A stretch of 44,266 nucleotides of DNA from Chara braunii (GCA_003427395.1 BFEA01000817.1:53653-97918); one strand, 5' to 3'. Numbered from the stretch's first letter, positions 1-10,959 are shown. The notes: generated by a model not told the origin, from the sequence alone. Made by a program: numbers and translations.

Positions 1-1292
1 TGTGATGTTCCGGATGATCTTCCCTTCATGTACATGTGCTTTTCATTAGTCTAGCCACTCATTGTCATGTTCATACTTGGTGGGATGTTCCGGATGATCT
101 TCCCTTCATGGGCATGTGTTTTTTCGTTAGTCTAGCCACTCATTGTCATGTTCATACTTAATGAGATGTTCCGGATGATCTTCACTTCATGTGCATGTGC
201 TTTTTCATTAGTCTAGCCACTAATTGCCATATCCATACTTGATTTGATGTGTCGGATCTTGTTGGTCTTTTCTCTTTGTGCATGTGCTTTCCACTAGTCT
301 AGTCTCTCATTGTCAAGTTCATGCTATGTTCCGGATCTTTACTTAGTTAGTCTGTTCTGTTTGTGCATGTGTTTTCCACTAGTCTAGTCTCTCATTGTCA
401 AGTTCATGTTTGATGTGATATTCCGGACCTTTACTTAGTTGATCTCTTCTCTTTGTGCATGTGCTTCCATTAGTCTAGCCTCTCCTTGTCAAGTTCATGT
501 TCCGGATCGTTAATTAGTTAGTCTTTTGTCTTTGTGCATGTGCTTCCACTACCTTATTCCCCCGAATACAACGTACGGTCATTATAGCTGAATCTAGACT
601 GAAAGATGCCTCAAATACAGATATAATAACCGTACATTGTATTCGGTGGAAGAAGGTAGTCTAGCCTCTCCTTGTCAAAGTTCATGTTTGATGTGATGTT
701 CCGGATTTTTACTTAGTTGAACTCTCCTCCTTGTACATGTGCTTCCACTAGTCTAGTCTCTCATTGTCAAGTTCAAGTTTAATGTGATGTGCCGGATCTT
801 TACTTAGTTGGTCTCTTCTCTTTGTGCATGTGCTTTCCACTAGTCTAGTCTCTCATTGTCGAGTTCATGTTATGTTCCGGATCTTTACTTAGTTAGTCTC
901 TTCTCTTTGTGCATGTGCTTTCCTTCGTTGATCTCTTCTCTTTGTGCATGTGCTTCCACTAGTCTAAGCCTCCCCTTGTCAAGTTCATGATTGATGTGAT
1001 GTTCCGGACCTTTACTTTGTTGATCTCTTCTCTTTGTGCACTTGCTTTCACTAGTCTAGTCTCTCATTGTCAAGTTCATATTTGATGGGATGTTCCGGAT
1101 CTTTACCTAGTGGATCTCTTCCCCTTGTGCATGTGCTTCCACCAGTCCAGTCTCTCATTGTTGAGTTCATGTTTGATATGATGTTCCGGATCTTTACTTA
1201 GTTAGTCTCTTCTCTTTGTGCATGTGCTTTCCACTAGTCGAGTCTATCATTGTCAAGTTCATGTTTGATGTGATGTTCCGAATCCTTACTTA
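1..1292. repeat. ~92-bp satellite array, left block
   Basis: About 14 head-to-tail copies of a ~92-bp unit, recognised by the recurring segments TTCCGGATCTTTACTTAGTT, CTCTTTGTGCATGTGCTT and CCACTAGTCTAGTCTCTCAT. Units near the left edge are more diverged and some internal units are shortened. The array stops abruptly at a retroelement coding sequence; the junction shares the bases AGTTAGT with both partners (1292-1298). The same unit in the same orientation returns at 24715-25680. No gene is visible. Confidence 0.93.
552..656. mobile_element. 105-bp MITE inserted in the satellite
   Basis: A 105-bp segment interrupts one satellite unit between CCAC-TA and TA-GTCTAG. Its ends form ~35-bp terminal inverted repeats (552-586 against 622-656, about 4 mismatches) starting CCTTATTCCCCCGAATAC. 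The flanking TA is present on both sides (550-551, 657-658) and only once in uninterrupted units, so it is a TA target-site duplication. Size, inverted termini and TA duplication fit a non-autonomous Tc1/mariner-type (Stowaway-like) element; no transposase is encoded. Confidence 0.85.
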
Positions 1293-1667
1293 GTTAGTAG
1301 CAAAGTTGTGATGGGAGGGTGGAAAGAACTCAGGCCTCCCTGCCTGCGCATAACAGCTTGGGTGCCCGAGTTCGTGGCCAACTGGTTCGGGGGTTTTGGG
1401 CACATAGCAGACGTAGCCGACTCCATGAGGAAAGTACACATAGAATGTGCCTGGCTGACCGAGGAGTTCTATAGGTTCTCCTTAAAATATGGGCCCTTCT
1501 ACGGGGATAAAGCCGGTGAGGTCATCACCATCGTGAGGATAGGTAAATACAACCGCCAAGAGGTGAGCGCGGAAGCTTGGGACGCCATAGTTAGCCGGGA
1601 GAAGGCGGCCGCGCCATCCTATGTGGACGATGTCTTTATGCTGTTTGAGGTGCGATGGTTTGATTAA
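1293..1667 (+). pseudogene. Accessory protein B, C-terminal part only
   Basis: The open frame from the satellite junction to TGATTAA matches the last ~125 residues of B in copy 2 (40411-39656). It shows the family hallmarks: a central segment GGWKELRPP, the motif KYGPFYGDKAGEV, and the C-terminal pattern SYVDDVFMLFE. The N-terminal half was lost when satellite sequence joined at 1292, so the ATG at 1311 is internal and not a true start. Function is unknown. The family is described under gene C. Confidence 0.8.
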
Positions 1668-1928
1668 AGGGACTCAAAGTTCGAGCGCCACAGGAAGAAC
1701 GGAGTATAGAGGGTGCATGTGAATTAGGATATAGCATAAGAAAGGGGGATGTACATTAGTCAACAAGGGACGCAAGGAGGCTGAAATAAGGGCAGTCATG
1801 GAGACGGGATAGTGTCGGGAACCAGTGTGCGATAGGAAGGGGGTACTGAAAGACTGAAACACGAAAAACGTGGAATCTCGGTGGGTGCAGCAATCGGACT
1901 AAGCAAGCGGGAAAGGAGGCATTGCGAG

Positions 1929-2720
1929 ATGGTCCGGCGAATGACGTTCTGGGAAGATAGGCCTCGCGGGATCCGACCACCAAGGGCATTGGGAGATAGG
2001 GTCGAAATAAGCCTGCCATCAAGGAACGTGGTGAGTAACTCGGTAATGGACTGGGTGGGGGTAGAATTGGTGGAAGACACGGTGTACCTAGTAATAGAAC
2101 TGGAGTGGCGTACGAGAGGGGAATTCGGGGGCGTAAATTTGGACCTCCCAAGGCGAGTGCATGCGACGGGATCCTTACACCTGTTGGAAGAAGGGTGGCG
2201 GACCTTTGGGATTGCCTTGGCCTCCGGGGATGACCCCGTGCGAATGTTCGAAGGGGCATGGCAAATAACCTGGCGGGAGGGGTTTGAGTTTGCAGATCCA
2301 GAACGAGATGACGTGACGGCTGAGGTAAAAGTCGCCGCGGCAGGGGTTTTTGAGCTGCCAAATGAGGTCATATGGATGAGTCTACCACCCTTCCTGCTAA
2401 GACGAATGGGAGGCATAAAACGAGTGGAGCAGGCGGTGACTGTCGTAACTAGGCTAGATTTTGACGAAGCATTAATGTATCGAGAATACTATCGGGCCTT
2501 CCTAGAGATGGGGCCTTTCGGGGACGAACAGGGGCGCGAGGTGCTTTGCATTCTACGAGCAGTGGTAAATACTAGGTCGGGAGTCCCACAAATAAGTGAT
2601 GAGACCATGTGGAGAGTCATCCGGCGAGAGGTAGGTCGGGGCGCGACCTACATAGATGATCTCTACCGGTTGTACGAACAGCCGGAGGGGGCTACTGCTC
2701 CCGGGGGTATGGAGGGATAG
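1929..2720 (+). CDS. Accessory protein C (unknown family, four tandem paralogues)
   Basis: A 263-aa intact open frame. I chose the ATG at 1929 because it is conserved in copy 2 (39361), has a purine at -3 and G at +4, and gives the same 792-nt length in both copies. I do not recognise the family. It is one of four paralogues (A-D) sharing an N-terminal hydrophobic stretch with a conserved acidic/W pair (LVIELEW), a 'lhllEeGWrtfG' segment, a central 'slPPFLlr' segment, the motif EMGPFGDEQGREV, and an end pattern TYIDDLYRLYE. There is no signal peptide, membrane segment, zinc motif or catalytic motif. It lies 261 nt after B and 118 nt before D, upstream of gag. Conservation as an open frame in a decaying element suggests a coding role; the role itself is unknown. 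Confidence 0.82.
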   Translation: MVRRMTFWEDRPRGIRPPRALGDRVEISLPSRNVVSNSVMDWVGVELVEDTVYLVIELEWRTRGEFGGVNLDLPRRVHATGSLHLLEEGWRTFGIALASGDDPVRMFEGAWQITWREGFEFADPERDDVTAEVKVAAAGVFELPNEVIWMSLPPFLLRRMGGIKRVEQAVTVVTRLDFDEALMYREYYRAFLEMGPFGDEQGREVLCILRAVVNTRSGVPQISDETMWRVIRREVGRGATYIDDLYRLYEQPEGATAPGGMEG

Positions 2721-2838
2721 TTGGGACTAGAAAAGAGGGATGAAAACATGAAGGGCAAGGAGGCAGTAGGTGAACGGTTTCTTAGGATTGGCTGTAACCC
2801 TTTCTATGTGGATTATGCAGGGAATCACCAAGGTAACA

Positions 2839-3653
2839 ATGGCAGCAAGACGAGAGCGAATGGAACGCCAGCCCCGTGTGCGGATGGAACGCCAGCCCCG
2901 GTACCCCGGACCGCCCTGGAATAATGGTGGACGATGGGAAGTATCCCTCCCGTCGAGTTCTACTTATCGGGGATTCGACATAGAATGGCGGGCCGTGACT
3001 TTGGGAAGGGACGCCGCCTTCATGTTGGTAGAATATCGGTGGACAGGGATGAGACTCGATCGAGGACCCGGAGACGATCTGTTTTCCAATCTGGAAGTTA
3101 CCGTGACCATGTATCTGCCTGAGATTGGCTGGCACTCGTTGGGCGTAGAGATAGCACAAGGTCACGAGCTAGCACCGGTCTTTCGAAGGGTCGCCCGGAC
3201 GTTGACCCGGATAGGACAATCAGTAAGGGGTAGAAGAACCGTGGGCTTACTTACCCGGGTGGAAATGGGGGGATGGCGGGAATTCAGAGCACCAACCACA
3301 CCGCTGAGGTGCCGGGTTCCCCGTTTTATGATAGACCTTGTCTTCGGGAGCCTCGCGAGGGCACGGGAGCTGGCAGACTCGACAATAATGTGGGCGGACC
3401 ACTTTCCCTCTCCGACTATCGGGATGTTCTATGATATCGCTGTGGAACATGGGCTGTTCTGGGGAAACAGGGCCCACGAATTACTAAAAGTCATCCACAT
3501 CTTGATGTTTTATGCGCCCCGGCTAGACTGGACGGGGTGCGAATGCATAATCCAAAGGGAAATCGAGATAGGGGAGATTATCTCACGGGGGTGGCTCAAC
3601 TATTCGAGGAGCCTACCGAACCGGAAGGGCCACGAGGGCGAGAACGGGACTAG
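2839..3653 (+). pseudogene. Accessory protein D, frameshifted near its C-terminus
   Basis: Paralogue of A-C. The ATG at 2839 has a good context (AACAATGGCA) and aligns with the ATG at 38451 of copy 2. Visible elements: LVEYRW, 'lPeiGWhsLG', GGWREFRAP, VPRFMIDLVFGSLARA and EHGLFWGNRAHEL. A one-base deletion near 3578-3590, relative to copy 2, shifts the last ~25 codons; the ancestral stop would be the TAG at 3651-3653, while the shifted frame stays open to 3759. Full-length D is about 271 aa in copy 2. Just upstream, a pyrimidine stretch ending in TATGCAG is a possible splice acceptor. Function unknown. Confidence 0.78.
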
Positions 3654-3759
3654 CACCCGCAGGCGAGCCAGTTGGGCAAATCAAGCACAGTCCGCTACGT
3701 TCGAAGGCCCACCGACAGAAATAGGAAAGGGGGGGGCCTCGGACCTGGATGATCAATAA

Positions 3760-4074
3760 CCGCTAGACAGGGAACACCGCGCAGGAAAACTTTTTATAGC
3801 AGGTTGCCCAACCCGCACCCCTACGCACTGACCAACGGAATAAGGGCGCTCTAAACGAGCCGGTGATAAGGGAAGCTAAGTCATGCCCTTAGCTCGGTGA
3901 GGCAGCAGAGCCGGACGCGGTTCCATATTAAGGAAACCATCAGAAAATGGGAATGGGGAAAAGCCTAATTGCCAAGTAAAAGGATTAACCAACAGGATTG
4001 GAACCTAGGGAACCTAAATGCCTCGCACTGCGTTTGTTCTGGGGAATCCTTTGGTTATGTAGAAGTAGGCAAGT
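3760..4074 (+). other. gag leader, no gene seen
   Basis: Non-coding stretch between D and gag, matching 37181-37635 in copy 2. It ends in a T-rich stretch and TATGTAG shortly before the gag ATG, which could be a splice acceptor. No tRNA primer-binding site was recognised. A short upstream ATG frame at 4018 ends before gag in this copy but runs into gag in copy 2. Confidence 0.45.
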
Positions 4075-7000
4075 ATGGCAACGGAGGATGAGACAGGTAA
4101 TCATGAAAGCGAGGGAGGACCAGGCTTAGGAGGCATTGCTGAGCAAAGCAAGGAAGGGCAGAAAGACAGGGAATCAACAAATCCGGATGGCACCAAAGGG
4201 AACCGGAATGAAATGTCCTCGGGAGAGAGCTCAGGAAAAGCCGGGGGAAGCAGACAGGGGACCCAGGAAAACAAGGAGGGTAGGAATAAGGATAGTGCGA
4301 GCCCCGGGAACTCGGAAGGAGCTTTGTCTAAGAAAGTAAGGGTCACAGATGCGAGGCACAAATTAGCAGAGATGGAGAAAAGGACCGCGGAATATAAGGC
4401 AAGGTTAATTGAGGAAATGATGATTGGGAACGAGGAAGGCCCTCTGCAGGAGGTACCGCAGGATGAACGGAAAACCAGCCGGGGCGGAACTGGGCAAGGG
4501 GACAAGGGTAGTGACCGTGGGGGAACGCCGAGCAAAAGAAGGAAAGAGAGAAAGAACTCTCCAGGAATGGAGGCAGAGAAGGCGATGAACCCCTTAGCCA
4601 TAGACTGTAGGGCTAGCCGTCTGCCGGCCTCACCAGCGGTATCGCGAGGATGCGAAGGGCTCTGGAGCCTCAGAGAAAGGGTGTTGGGATGGTTCGACCC
4701 GAAAGGAACGGCAAAGACTAGAGGGGGGCAGAAAGCCAGCAAGGAAGGGCCAGATACCAGCATGGTAGGCGAGGCCAGTAGCTCCGAAGGCGGCCTTAGG
4801 AAGATAGTATCATCCCTTGCACGAGCACTGAACAAGAACCAAGGCTATCTGGCAGACGCCAAGAAAAATCTGACTTTCGATGGAGCAAACATCACGGAGT
4901 TCCTGATCGACTACGAGAACTTAGCTGCGTTACTAAAGTGGACCGAGGAGGAAAAGATGGACCATCTAGGACAGCATGTGTCGTTAAGCCTAGGACGAGA
5001 CATAATGGCCATTGTAGCCGCAAGCCGGTCTTGGAAGGAGACCCGGGATGTGATGATGAGGAAGTACCTAGCGGCAGAGAAAATGGCAACGGAGGCCGAC
5101 CTAGCGGCAGTTCAGAGAAAGAACTTCGCAACGTACAATGATTTCCTACGGGAATTTACTCTAGTAGCACTAAGGATCCCCGGGGTCACAGACCGGATAA
5201 TGAGCAAATGTTTCCTCAGGCAGTTCTCCGAGTTCGACAAAGACAAGATCCTGCAAGCTTACCAACAGACGAGCAAGTTCGTAAACACGCGGGATGTTGA
5301 TTTTAGCACGGTAACGGATCTAGCTGAGAAAACGGTAGTAACAGAAACGTTGGCCTTGCTCAAGGAAGGGGAGATCATAGACTTGACCAGTAGGACGGGC
5401 GACAGGGTGAAAAAGGGGATTGAAAGCCTACACGAACGGGTGCACGGAGTCGACAACAAGATTGAAAGGATGGAGAGCACGCTATTAGTTATGCAGGCGC
5501 AAGTATCCCGTCCCCCCCTCCCGCCCCAGGAAGCAGTAGTTCCACCAGGGGTAGCCAATTGTGGATATGGACGGAGAGATCCCGCCAACGAACAATGCAA
5601 ATACTATACCGCGGTAGGACATTTTGTGCGGGCATGTCCAAAGCTCAACCATGACATACTGAAAAGGAGGTGTACCAGGTCATTAAAGGGGGAGATATTT
5701 GGACCACAAGGGGAACGGGTGAACTGGAACTCGCTAGGAGGGATGCGGCGGGCCATTATTATGCTCAACGGGTTAGAAATAACGGTCGTAGAAGCCGAAC
5801 CGGTGGGCGAGATCATCTGGGATCAACTCTGGGGGCGCGGGCCGCAGGTCAACTTCATTCTGGAAAACGATGGAAGAGATAGGGTAAACACGACTACTCG
5901 GCTAGGGACGGCTGGGAGAAGGATTATCCGTGACACCGTGATGGAGGAGGTTGCTGGAAGTTTGGAACCCTAGGCAGAGCCTGAGGCCGAGGAACTGGAA
6001 AAGGTCTATGGGAAACCTAGGGAAGATGAGCCTACAGACAAAGTTACCGCTGCCAAGAAGAAGTTTAGGTACCAAATCTCGATCTTATCCATGTATGAGA
6101 TCGACGACACCCTTGGCAAGCTGCTAGGAACCATGGTGTCGGTGTCGTTTCAGACGATGTTGCAGGCCAACCCTAGGTTGCTTAAAGGGCTTAGGCAACT
6201 GTTGACTCGGCGACGGGTAGAGACAGACGAAAACCCCGAATTACCAGAAGAAGAAAGGGAGGAGGAACCTCTACAAGAAGTCGCTAACCTCCAAAGGAGT
6301 CGTGGGGATCTGGAAGACCTCGAGAAGGCTTTTGCAGACATCCGCCTAAGCCTACCAGACAGGGAAGGTGGCGAGGTCATGAGGGCACCTCCTAGGACAA
6401 AGCTCAATTTTCATGCGCTACCCGTAGGAAAACTGAAGGTTCAGATTCGGACTTATCATACCGACGCGTTGGTAGACGGGGGAGCGGAAATCACTCTCAT
6501 AAGGAAAGATTTCGCAACAGTCACGGGTTGCACGGTAAATAAGGAAGTAACAGGGAGCATCCGGGGAGCCGGTGGGGAAATCCCGTTCGCTGGGTATGTC
6601 ACGAAATGCGCAGTCAAAGCAGGAGTCAGGGAGTCAATCTGGTCATTTCAACGGATGACCGTAATGGAGGAAATGGACCACGATATAATCCTCGGGGGGC
6701 CATGGTGCGCGAACGTGGAAATGATAGGCATGCACTTGCACGACGACACGTACATGGTAGACATAGAGGACCCAGTGACCGGTCGGGGAACGCTCCTCCG
6801 ACTTCTGGGGACAGGAGGGGACCCTCCAAAGGGAAAGATGGCCACATGGTCACCTTCGTTCGAAGATAGCGCACGAAAAGGGGCTTTCGCACGGATGGAA
6901 GGTATGAGAGAGAGGGTAGAAATAATGATTGAGGAGGTATTCAACAAAAAGGAGTGGATCAAGATGGGCCTGCCCCAGAAGAAGAGGCGGCAGGAGCACG

Positions 7001-7332
7001 AGATCTGAGGTGTCATGGTGGCAGAAAAGGAGACAAAAGTTGAGCTTGGGGCCAGCCTGCCCAAACAAAGCGAAGTGCGCAAGGACGTGCCGGAAATCGC
7101 GCTCGAGATCCCCGATTTGTTGCAGCTCATCAAGGCTCTGAGATACCACAAGGTAGGAGTGGACCCGACGACCTTGGCGAAATTTGAAGGAGAGGTACAA
7201 AAGGGATATTGCCTGAATGGAAAACTAGTTAGTATTCAGCCACGAGTCGTAGAAGCAACGAGGGCAATCCCGACTGTTCATTTTTTAGGAGAAAGATCCT
7301 GGAAGGAAATGTTCGGAAGTACAAGCCGGTAG
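4075..7332 (+). pseudogene. gag-protease polyprotein with two nonsense codons
   Basis: One reading frame encodes gag and protease. Gag has a charged, low-complexity N-terminus (~250 residues), then a capsid-like region (FDGANITEFLIDYENLAALL) and a nucleocapsid motif CKYYTAVGHFVRAC. The zinc knuckle CX2CX4HX4C has lost its second Cys here (Tyr), while copy 2 keeps it. The protease (about 6430-6830) has ALVDGGAEITLI and DIILGGPW; DGG replaces the usual D-S/T-G in both copies. In-frame stops at 5971-5973 (copy 2 has CAG there) and 7006-7008 are lesions of this copy. The terminal TAG at 7330-7332 is shared by both copies and looks like the true end of the 0-frame product. The start has A at -3 and G at +4. 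Confidence 0.9.
7281..7287 (+). promoter_or_regulatory. -1 ribosomal frameshift heptamer T TTT TTA
   Basis: In the gag-protease frame the codons read CA[T TTT TTA] GGA, the X XXY YYZ arrangement of a canonical -1 slippery site. A shift here enters the frame that continues into RT about 45 nt before the shared gag-protease stop at 7330. The heptamer and both frames are conserved in copy 2 (33983-33977). Placement between protease and RT explains how pol is made. I could not confirm a downstream stem or pseudoknot by eye. Confidence 0.8.
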
Positions 7333-9069
7333 GGAAGAAAGCAAAGCCGGTGTCGATCCTGCTTGAGACATCAAAGGAAGAGGCCATGGAAAAGGAGGAG
7401 GAAGTTTTGCAGGTGATCCGGGAAAGGAGGGCAACGGAAGGGCATCGAATACCGGATGAGGTAGCCGACACGATGAAGATAGGAATATACGGGTTCTTAA
7501 CAGAAGAAGAAAACTGCCTTAATCAAGAAGACCTGGCAGAAGTTTCATTTGGCATTTGCTTTTAGTGACCATCAGAAGGGGCGGTTGGACGCAAAATTGA
7601 TCCCTCCGGTCAAAATCCACACGGTAGAGCATGAATGTTGGAATGACAAGGGACCGTCATATGAATTCGGAATAGGGGGGGAAGTGACAGACCTCCATCG
7701 AGCAAAGATGGACTCCTTCGTCGCGGAACCTACGGCGTCGCCATATGCAAACCGGTGGTTCGTCTTTCGAAAGCCCAATAAGACGTTAAGGTGGATTCAG
7801 GATCTGCAGAAGCTGAATGCAGTGACCATCTGGGATGCTGGCTCGCTACCCCAGGCCGATCTATTGGCGGAATCGCACGTCGGACGAAGCATTTACTTCC
7901 TAATAGATCTGTACTCGGGATATGACCAGCTTCCATTGGATGTCCGGGACAGGCCGTACACCGCAATGCACACCCCGGTAGGCCAGTTGCAAATGCAGGT
8001 GACCCCTATGGGCTTTACAAACGCGGTAGCCGAAGCGCAACGAAGAATGCTAGCCGTAGCCGGGGACATGTTCCCAGAAAAGTGTGAACCCTATATCGAC
8101 GACAATCCGATCAAAGGCGCGCAGGAGAAGGACGAGACAGAAGTCCAACCAGGAATCCGAAAGTTTGTATTGGACCATCTACAAGACATCAAGGACTTGC
8201 TCCGCCGGTTCCTAGTATACAACATCACGGCTAGTGGACCAAAGAGTATTCTAGTAGTACAAGAAGTAACCATACTAGGATTTCGCTGCGGTGCTTACGG
8301 TAGGAAGCCAGATCCGGCGAAAACGGACAAGATATCGCAGTGGCCAACCCCCCTGCCCACTACAACGGAGGTGAGAGCATTCCTAGGCGTGGTCGGTTTC
8401 TGGAGGATCTTTATTAAGAATTTTGCCAAGATTGCGGAGCCTATCCGGGCTATGATCAGAGAGGAAGGGACCATGGAATGGACGGAGGAGCGAGAGGGAG
8501 CCGTCCAGACTCTCAAGGACATTCTGACGTTAGAGCAGGTCGCTTTGCCGGCGCCCTGCGTTAATGATGAGGTAGGACGACCATTCATCCTGGAAACAGA
8601 TGGAGGGCCCTTGGCCGTAGGAGACGTACTGATTCAAAGGGACGAGGGAGGAAAAGAGAGGCCAATTAGGTTCGTAAGTAGAACCTTGAACTCCGCAGAA
8701 CGGCGGTACTCGCAATTCAAGAAGGAAGTCATGGCCATCCTACATTGCCTTAAGACCTTCCAGGCCTACCTATTTGGGAGGCGGTTCATCTTAAGGATTG
8801 ATCCGACGAATGTCGCAGGGGCTCTAAAGAATTACAGGCCTATAGATCCAACAGTGGGGAGATGGGTAGGATTCATCTAGCAGTTCGATTACAAGATCGA
8901 GTGGATTGTTGGAATCCGCAACAAGGCAGATGGGCTGAGTCGGGTTTGCATCACTCCCGAAGGGGTGGAGGATGCGGAGCCCATAGACGCATGCCTTGAA
9001 TTCGAAGGAGGGACTCTTGTGGTGGACAACGAAATGATGGGCGAGGGGTGCGCATCTGGGGAACAATAG
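7281..9069 (+). pseudogene. Reverse transcriptase-RNase H part of pol, broken
   Basis: The pol frame starts at the slippery site and continues as RRKILEGNVRKYKPVGKKAK. RT motifs: FVFRKPNKTLRWIQDLQKLN, LIDLYSGYDQLPLD (motif A Asp), TPMGFTNAVAEAQ (motif B) and PYIDDNPIKG (YxDD). RNase H follows with ETDGGPLAVGDVL, the RRYSQFKKE acidic residue and LRIDPTNV. Lesions: a one-base insertion near 7511-7521 throws the frame by one, and TGG has become TAG at 8878-8880 (Trp in copy 2). A stop at 9067-9069 lies in a locally duplicated segment that also restores the frame for integrase. RT copies the genomic RNA and RNase H removes it; this copy could not make a functional polyprotein. Confidence 0.92.
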
Positions 9070-9082
9070 TAGGACCAAAGGA

Positions 9083-10640
9083 AGCAGTAGTAGCAGAACT
9101 TAGAGAAGGACCCGTCACCACTCGAGGTCGTAAAGAGGAAAGGGATTCGTGGGGAACAATAGTAGGACCAAAGGAAGAACTCATAGCAATGACGGTTGAA
9201 GGGGGTCGGGAAGCCGTAATGAGCGTAGTGGAATCGTGGGAAAGGAAAGAGTTGCAATGGTTGGTAAACCAGATGCAGGAGAAAAAGGAGGTGGATCGGG
9301 AAGGAAAGGAGTTTTTCTATGTCCAATCATACGAAGGGCTCTTTCGGGAGATCGGATTGTTGCTAGTAGGAAACAAACAACCCTTGGAAGTCGGCATTAA
9401 AGCAAGCGAGGAAGCCGGGAGGTACGTCCTAAGGGGGGGCCACCTGTTCCGAAGGGAAGAAGGGACTATGCCTAGAAGAGTCGTGTGCGGTAGATCTAGG
9501 CAGTTGGATGTTATCCAGGCAATGCACGACGGCTTGGCGGGGGGACATCGATCATCAAAAGGGACTCTTGCGAAGATAGCACCACTCTATTATTGGCCAG
9601 GCATGATAGGCATGGTCGCCACGTACTGCCAGACATGCCTCATTTGCCAGGAAAGAAGCTCGACGCGTGTCTTTGAGCCACTTAGACCAACACGGGTGCT
9701 AGGACCGGGACATCTGGTCGACGTGGACCTTGCGGTCATGCCTGTGTCAACCGATGGGTACAGGTATATTCTAGATGCGCGAGACAACTTGAGTGGGTTC
9801 GTGGAGGCGGTCGCCCTCAAGAAAAAGACCGGGAGAAGTGTGGCCGACTGGATAGAAGACTTCTATTTGAGGCATCCTTTTGCCAGGAGGTTTATAGCGG
9901 ACAATGGGACAAAATTTGTGAATCAAGAAGTATTGGGAATGCTTAAGAGACTTTGCGTGCCGATCAAACTCATCGAGCCATATCACCCAGAGGCTAATGC
10001 ACCGGTGGAAAGAGGGCACCGAACCCTAAAGAACACGATCGCAAAGCTTGCGGCGGACCATCTGGGAAGCTGGCCCAGGTACCTCAAGCAGGCGGTTTTC
10101 TCAGAGAACATGACACCTAAAAGGACAACGGGATGTATCCCAGCGGAACTATGGTACGAAAGAGAGATCGATTTTCCCGTTGAAGCCTTGATACCTACCT
10201 GGAACAGGTTAGATGATGATCCGCGAATGACTACGGAAGAGTTAATCGAGGCAAGGTGTCAAGAGGTCCTTAAGAACGAAGAAGTCATGGAAGACATCGC
10301 CAACCGGGTGCTAGACAGCAGAATGAGAGACAAAGCAAGGTGGGACCAGGTTAAGAACGTCAGAAAGGAGCCACTTCAGGTGGGGGAAATGGTATTGCTA
10401 AGAAACTTGGCACTAGAGAGTACATGGTCTGGGCAGTTGGGGAAGAGGTTCAAAGGCCCCTACCGGGTCGTCAAGCGGGTGGGACTGAACACCTTCGCAC
10501 TAGAAGACCTGGATGGAACTGGACTGAAAGGACCCTTCCCAGGGCAATGGTTGATCAGGTTTCTGAGTCGGTACCCGGTGGAACAATGGCTCCAGAAGGC
10601 CGAGGATAAGGAAACTGAGGAACAACAGGTTAGGGATTGA
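9083..10640 (+). pseudogene. Integrase part of pol
   Basis: Open frame for the C-terminal pol domain. HHCC zinc-binding module: H and H around HDGLAGGHR, then CQTCLICQ. The catalytic core has the first Asp in DLAVMPV, the second in ADNGTKF and the Glu in VERGHRTLK; exactly 35 residues separate the second Asp from the Glu (D-35-E). A GPY/F-type C-terminal module is present (KRFKGPYRVVKRVG). There is no chromodomain. The open frame actually begins at 9048, but 9056-9083 duplicates 9149-9176, so the earliest part is not ancestral. The domain itself looks undamaged, but it is separated from the frameshift site by lesions upstream. Confidence 0.92.
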
Positions 10641-10959
10641 CAAACGGTCATGCTCTCACTATGGTTCGATATGTGACTGCGTTCATGGGACTGTCGATTT
10701 TTTCTCTGGGGCAATGGGTTGGACTGACTGAGGTTGAGAAGCATGATGACTTGGGAGTTTGGGGTAATGTTTTTTTTGGGTGGCCGCAAGGAGTGGCAGG
10801 AGCAATGTATCATAGTGTTGACAGGGGAATATTGGGATCATCACAAACGGCGCATTCACATGTATAATAGGGGCATGGTGCGGGGGATGTTGGGAGCATT
10901 CTGGGGAAAGGGGAAAATGGCTACTAGACTGGGGGAATGGGTGCATGAGGGGTTTTGCG

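Noticed and set aside
1-1292. CRISPR array
   Set aside because: Units are contiguous ~92-bp satellite copies without unique spacers, in eukaryotic DNA.
4101-4835. Minus-strand 244-aa frame opposite gag
   Set aside because: Antisense shadow of the charged gag N-terminus; no domain.
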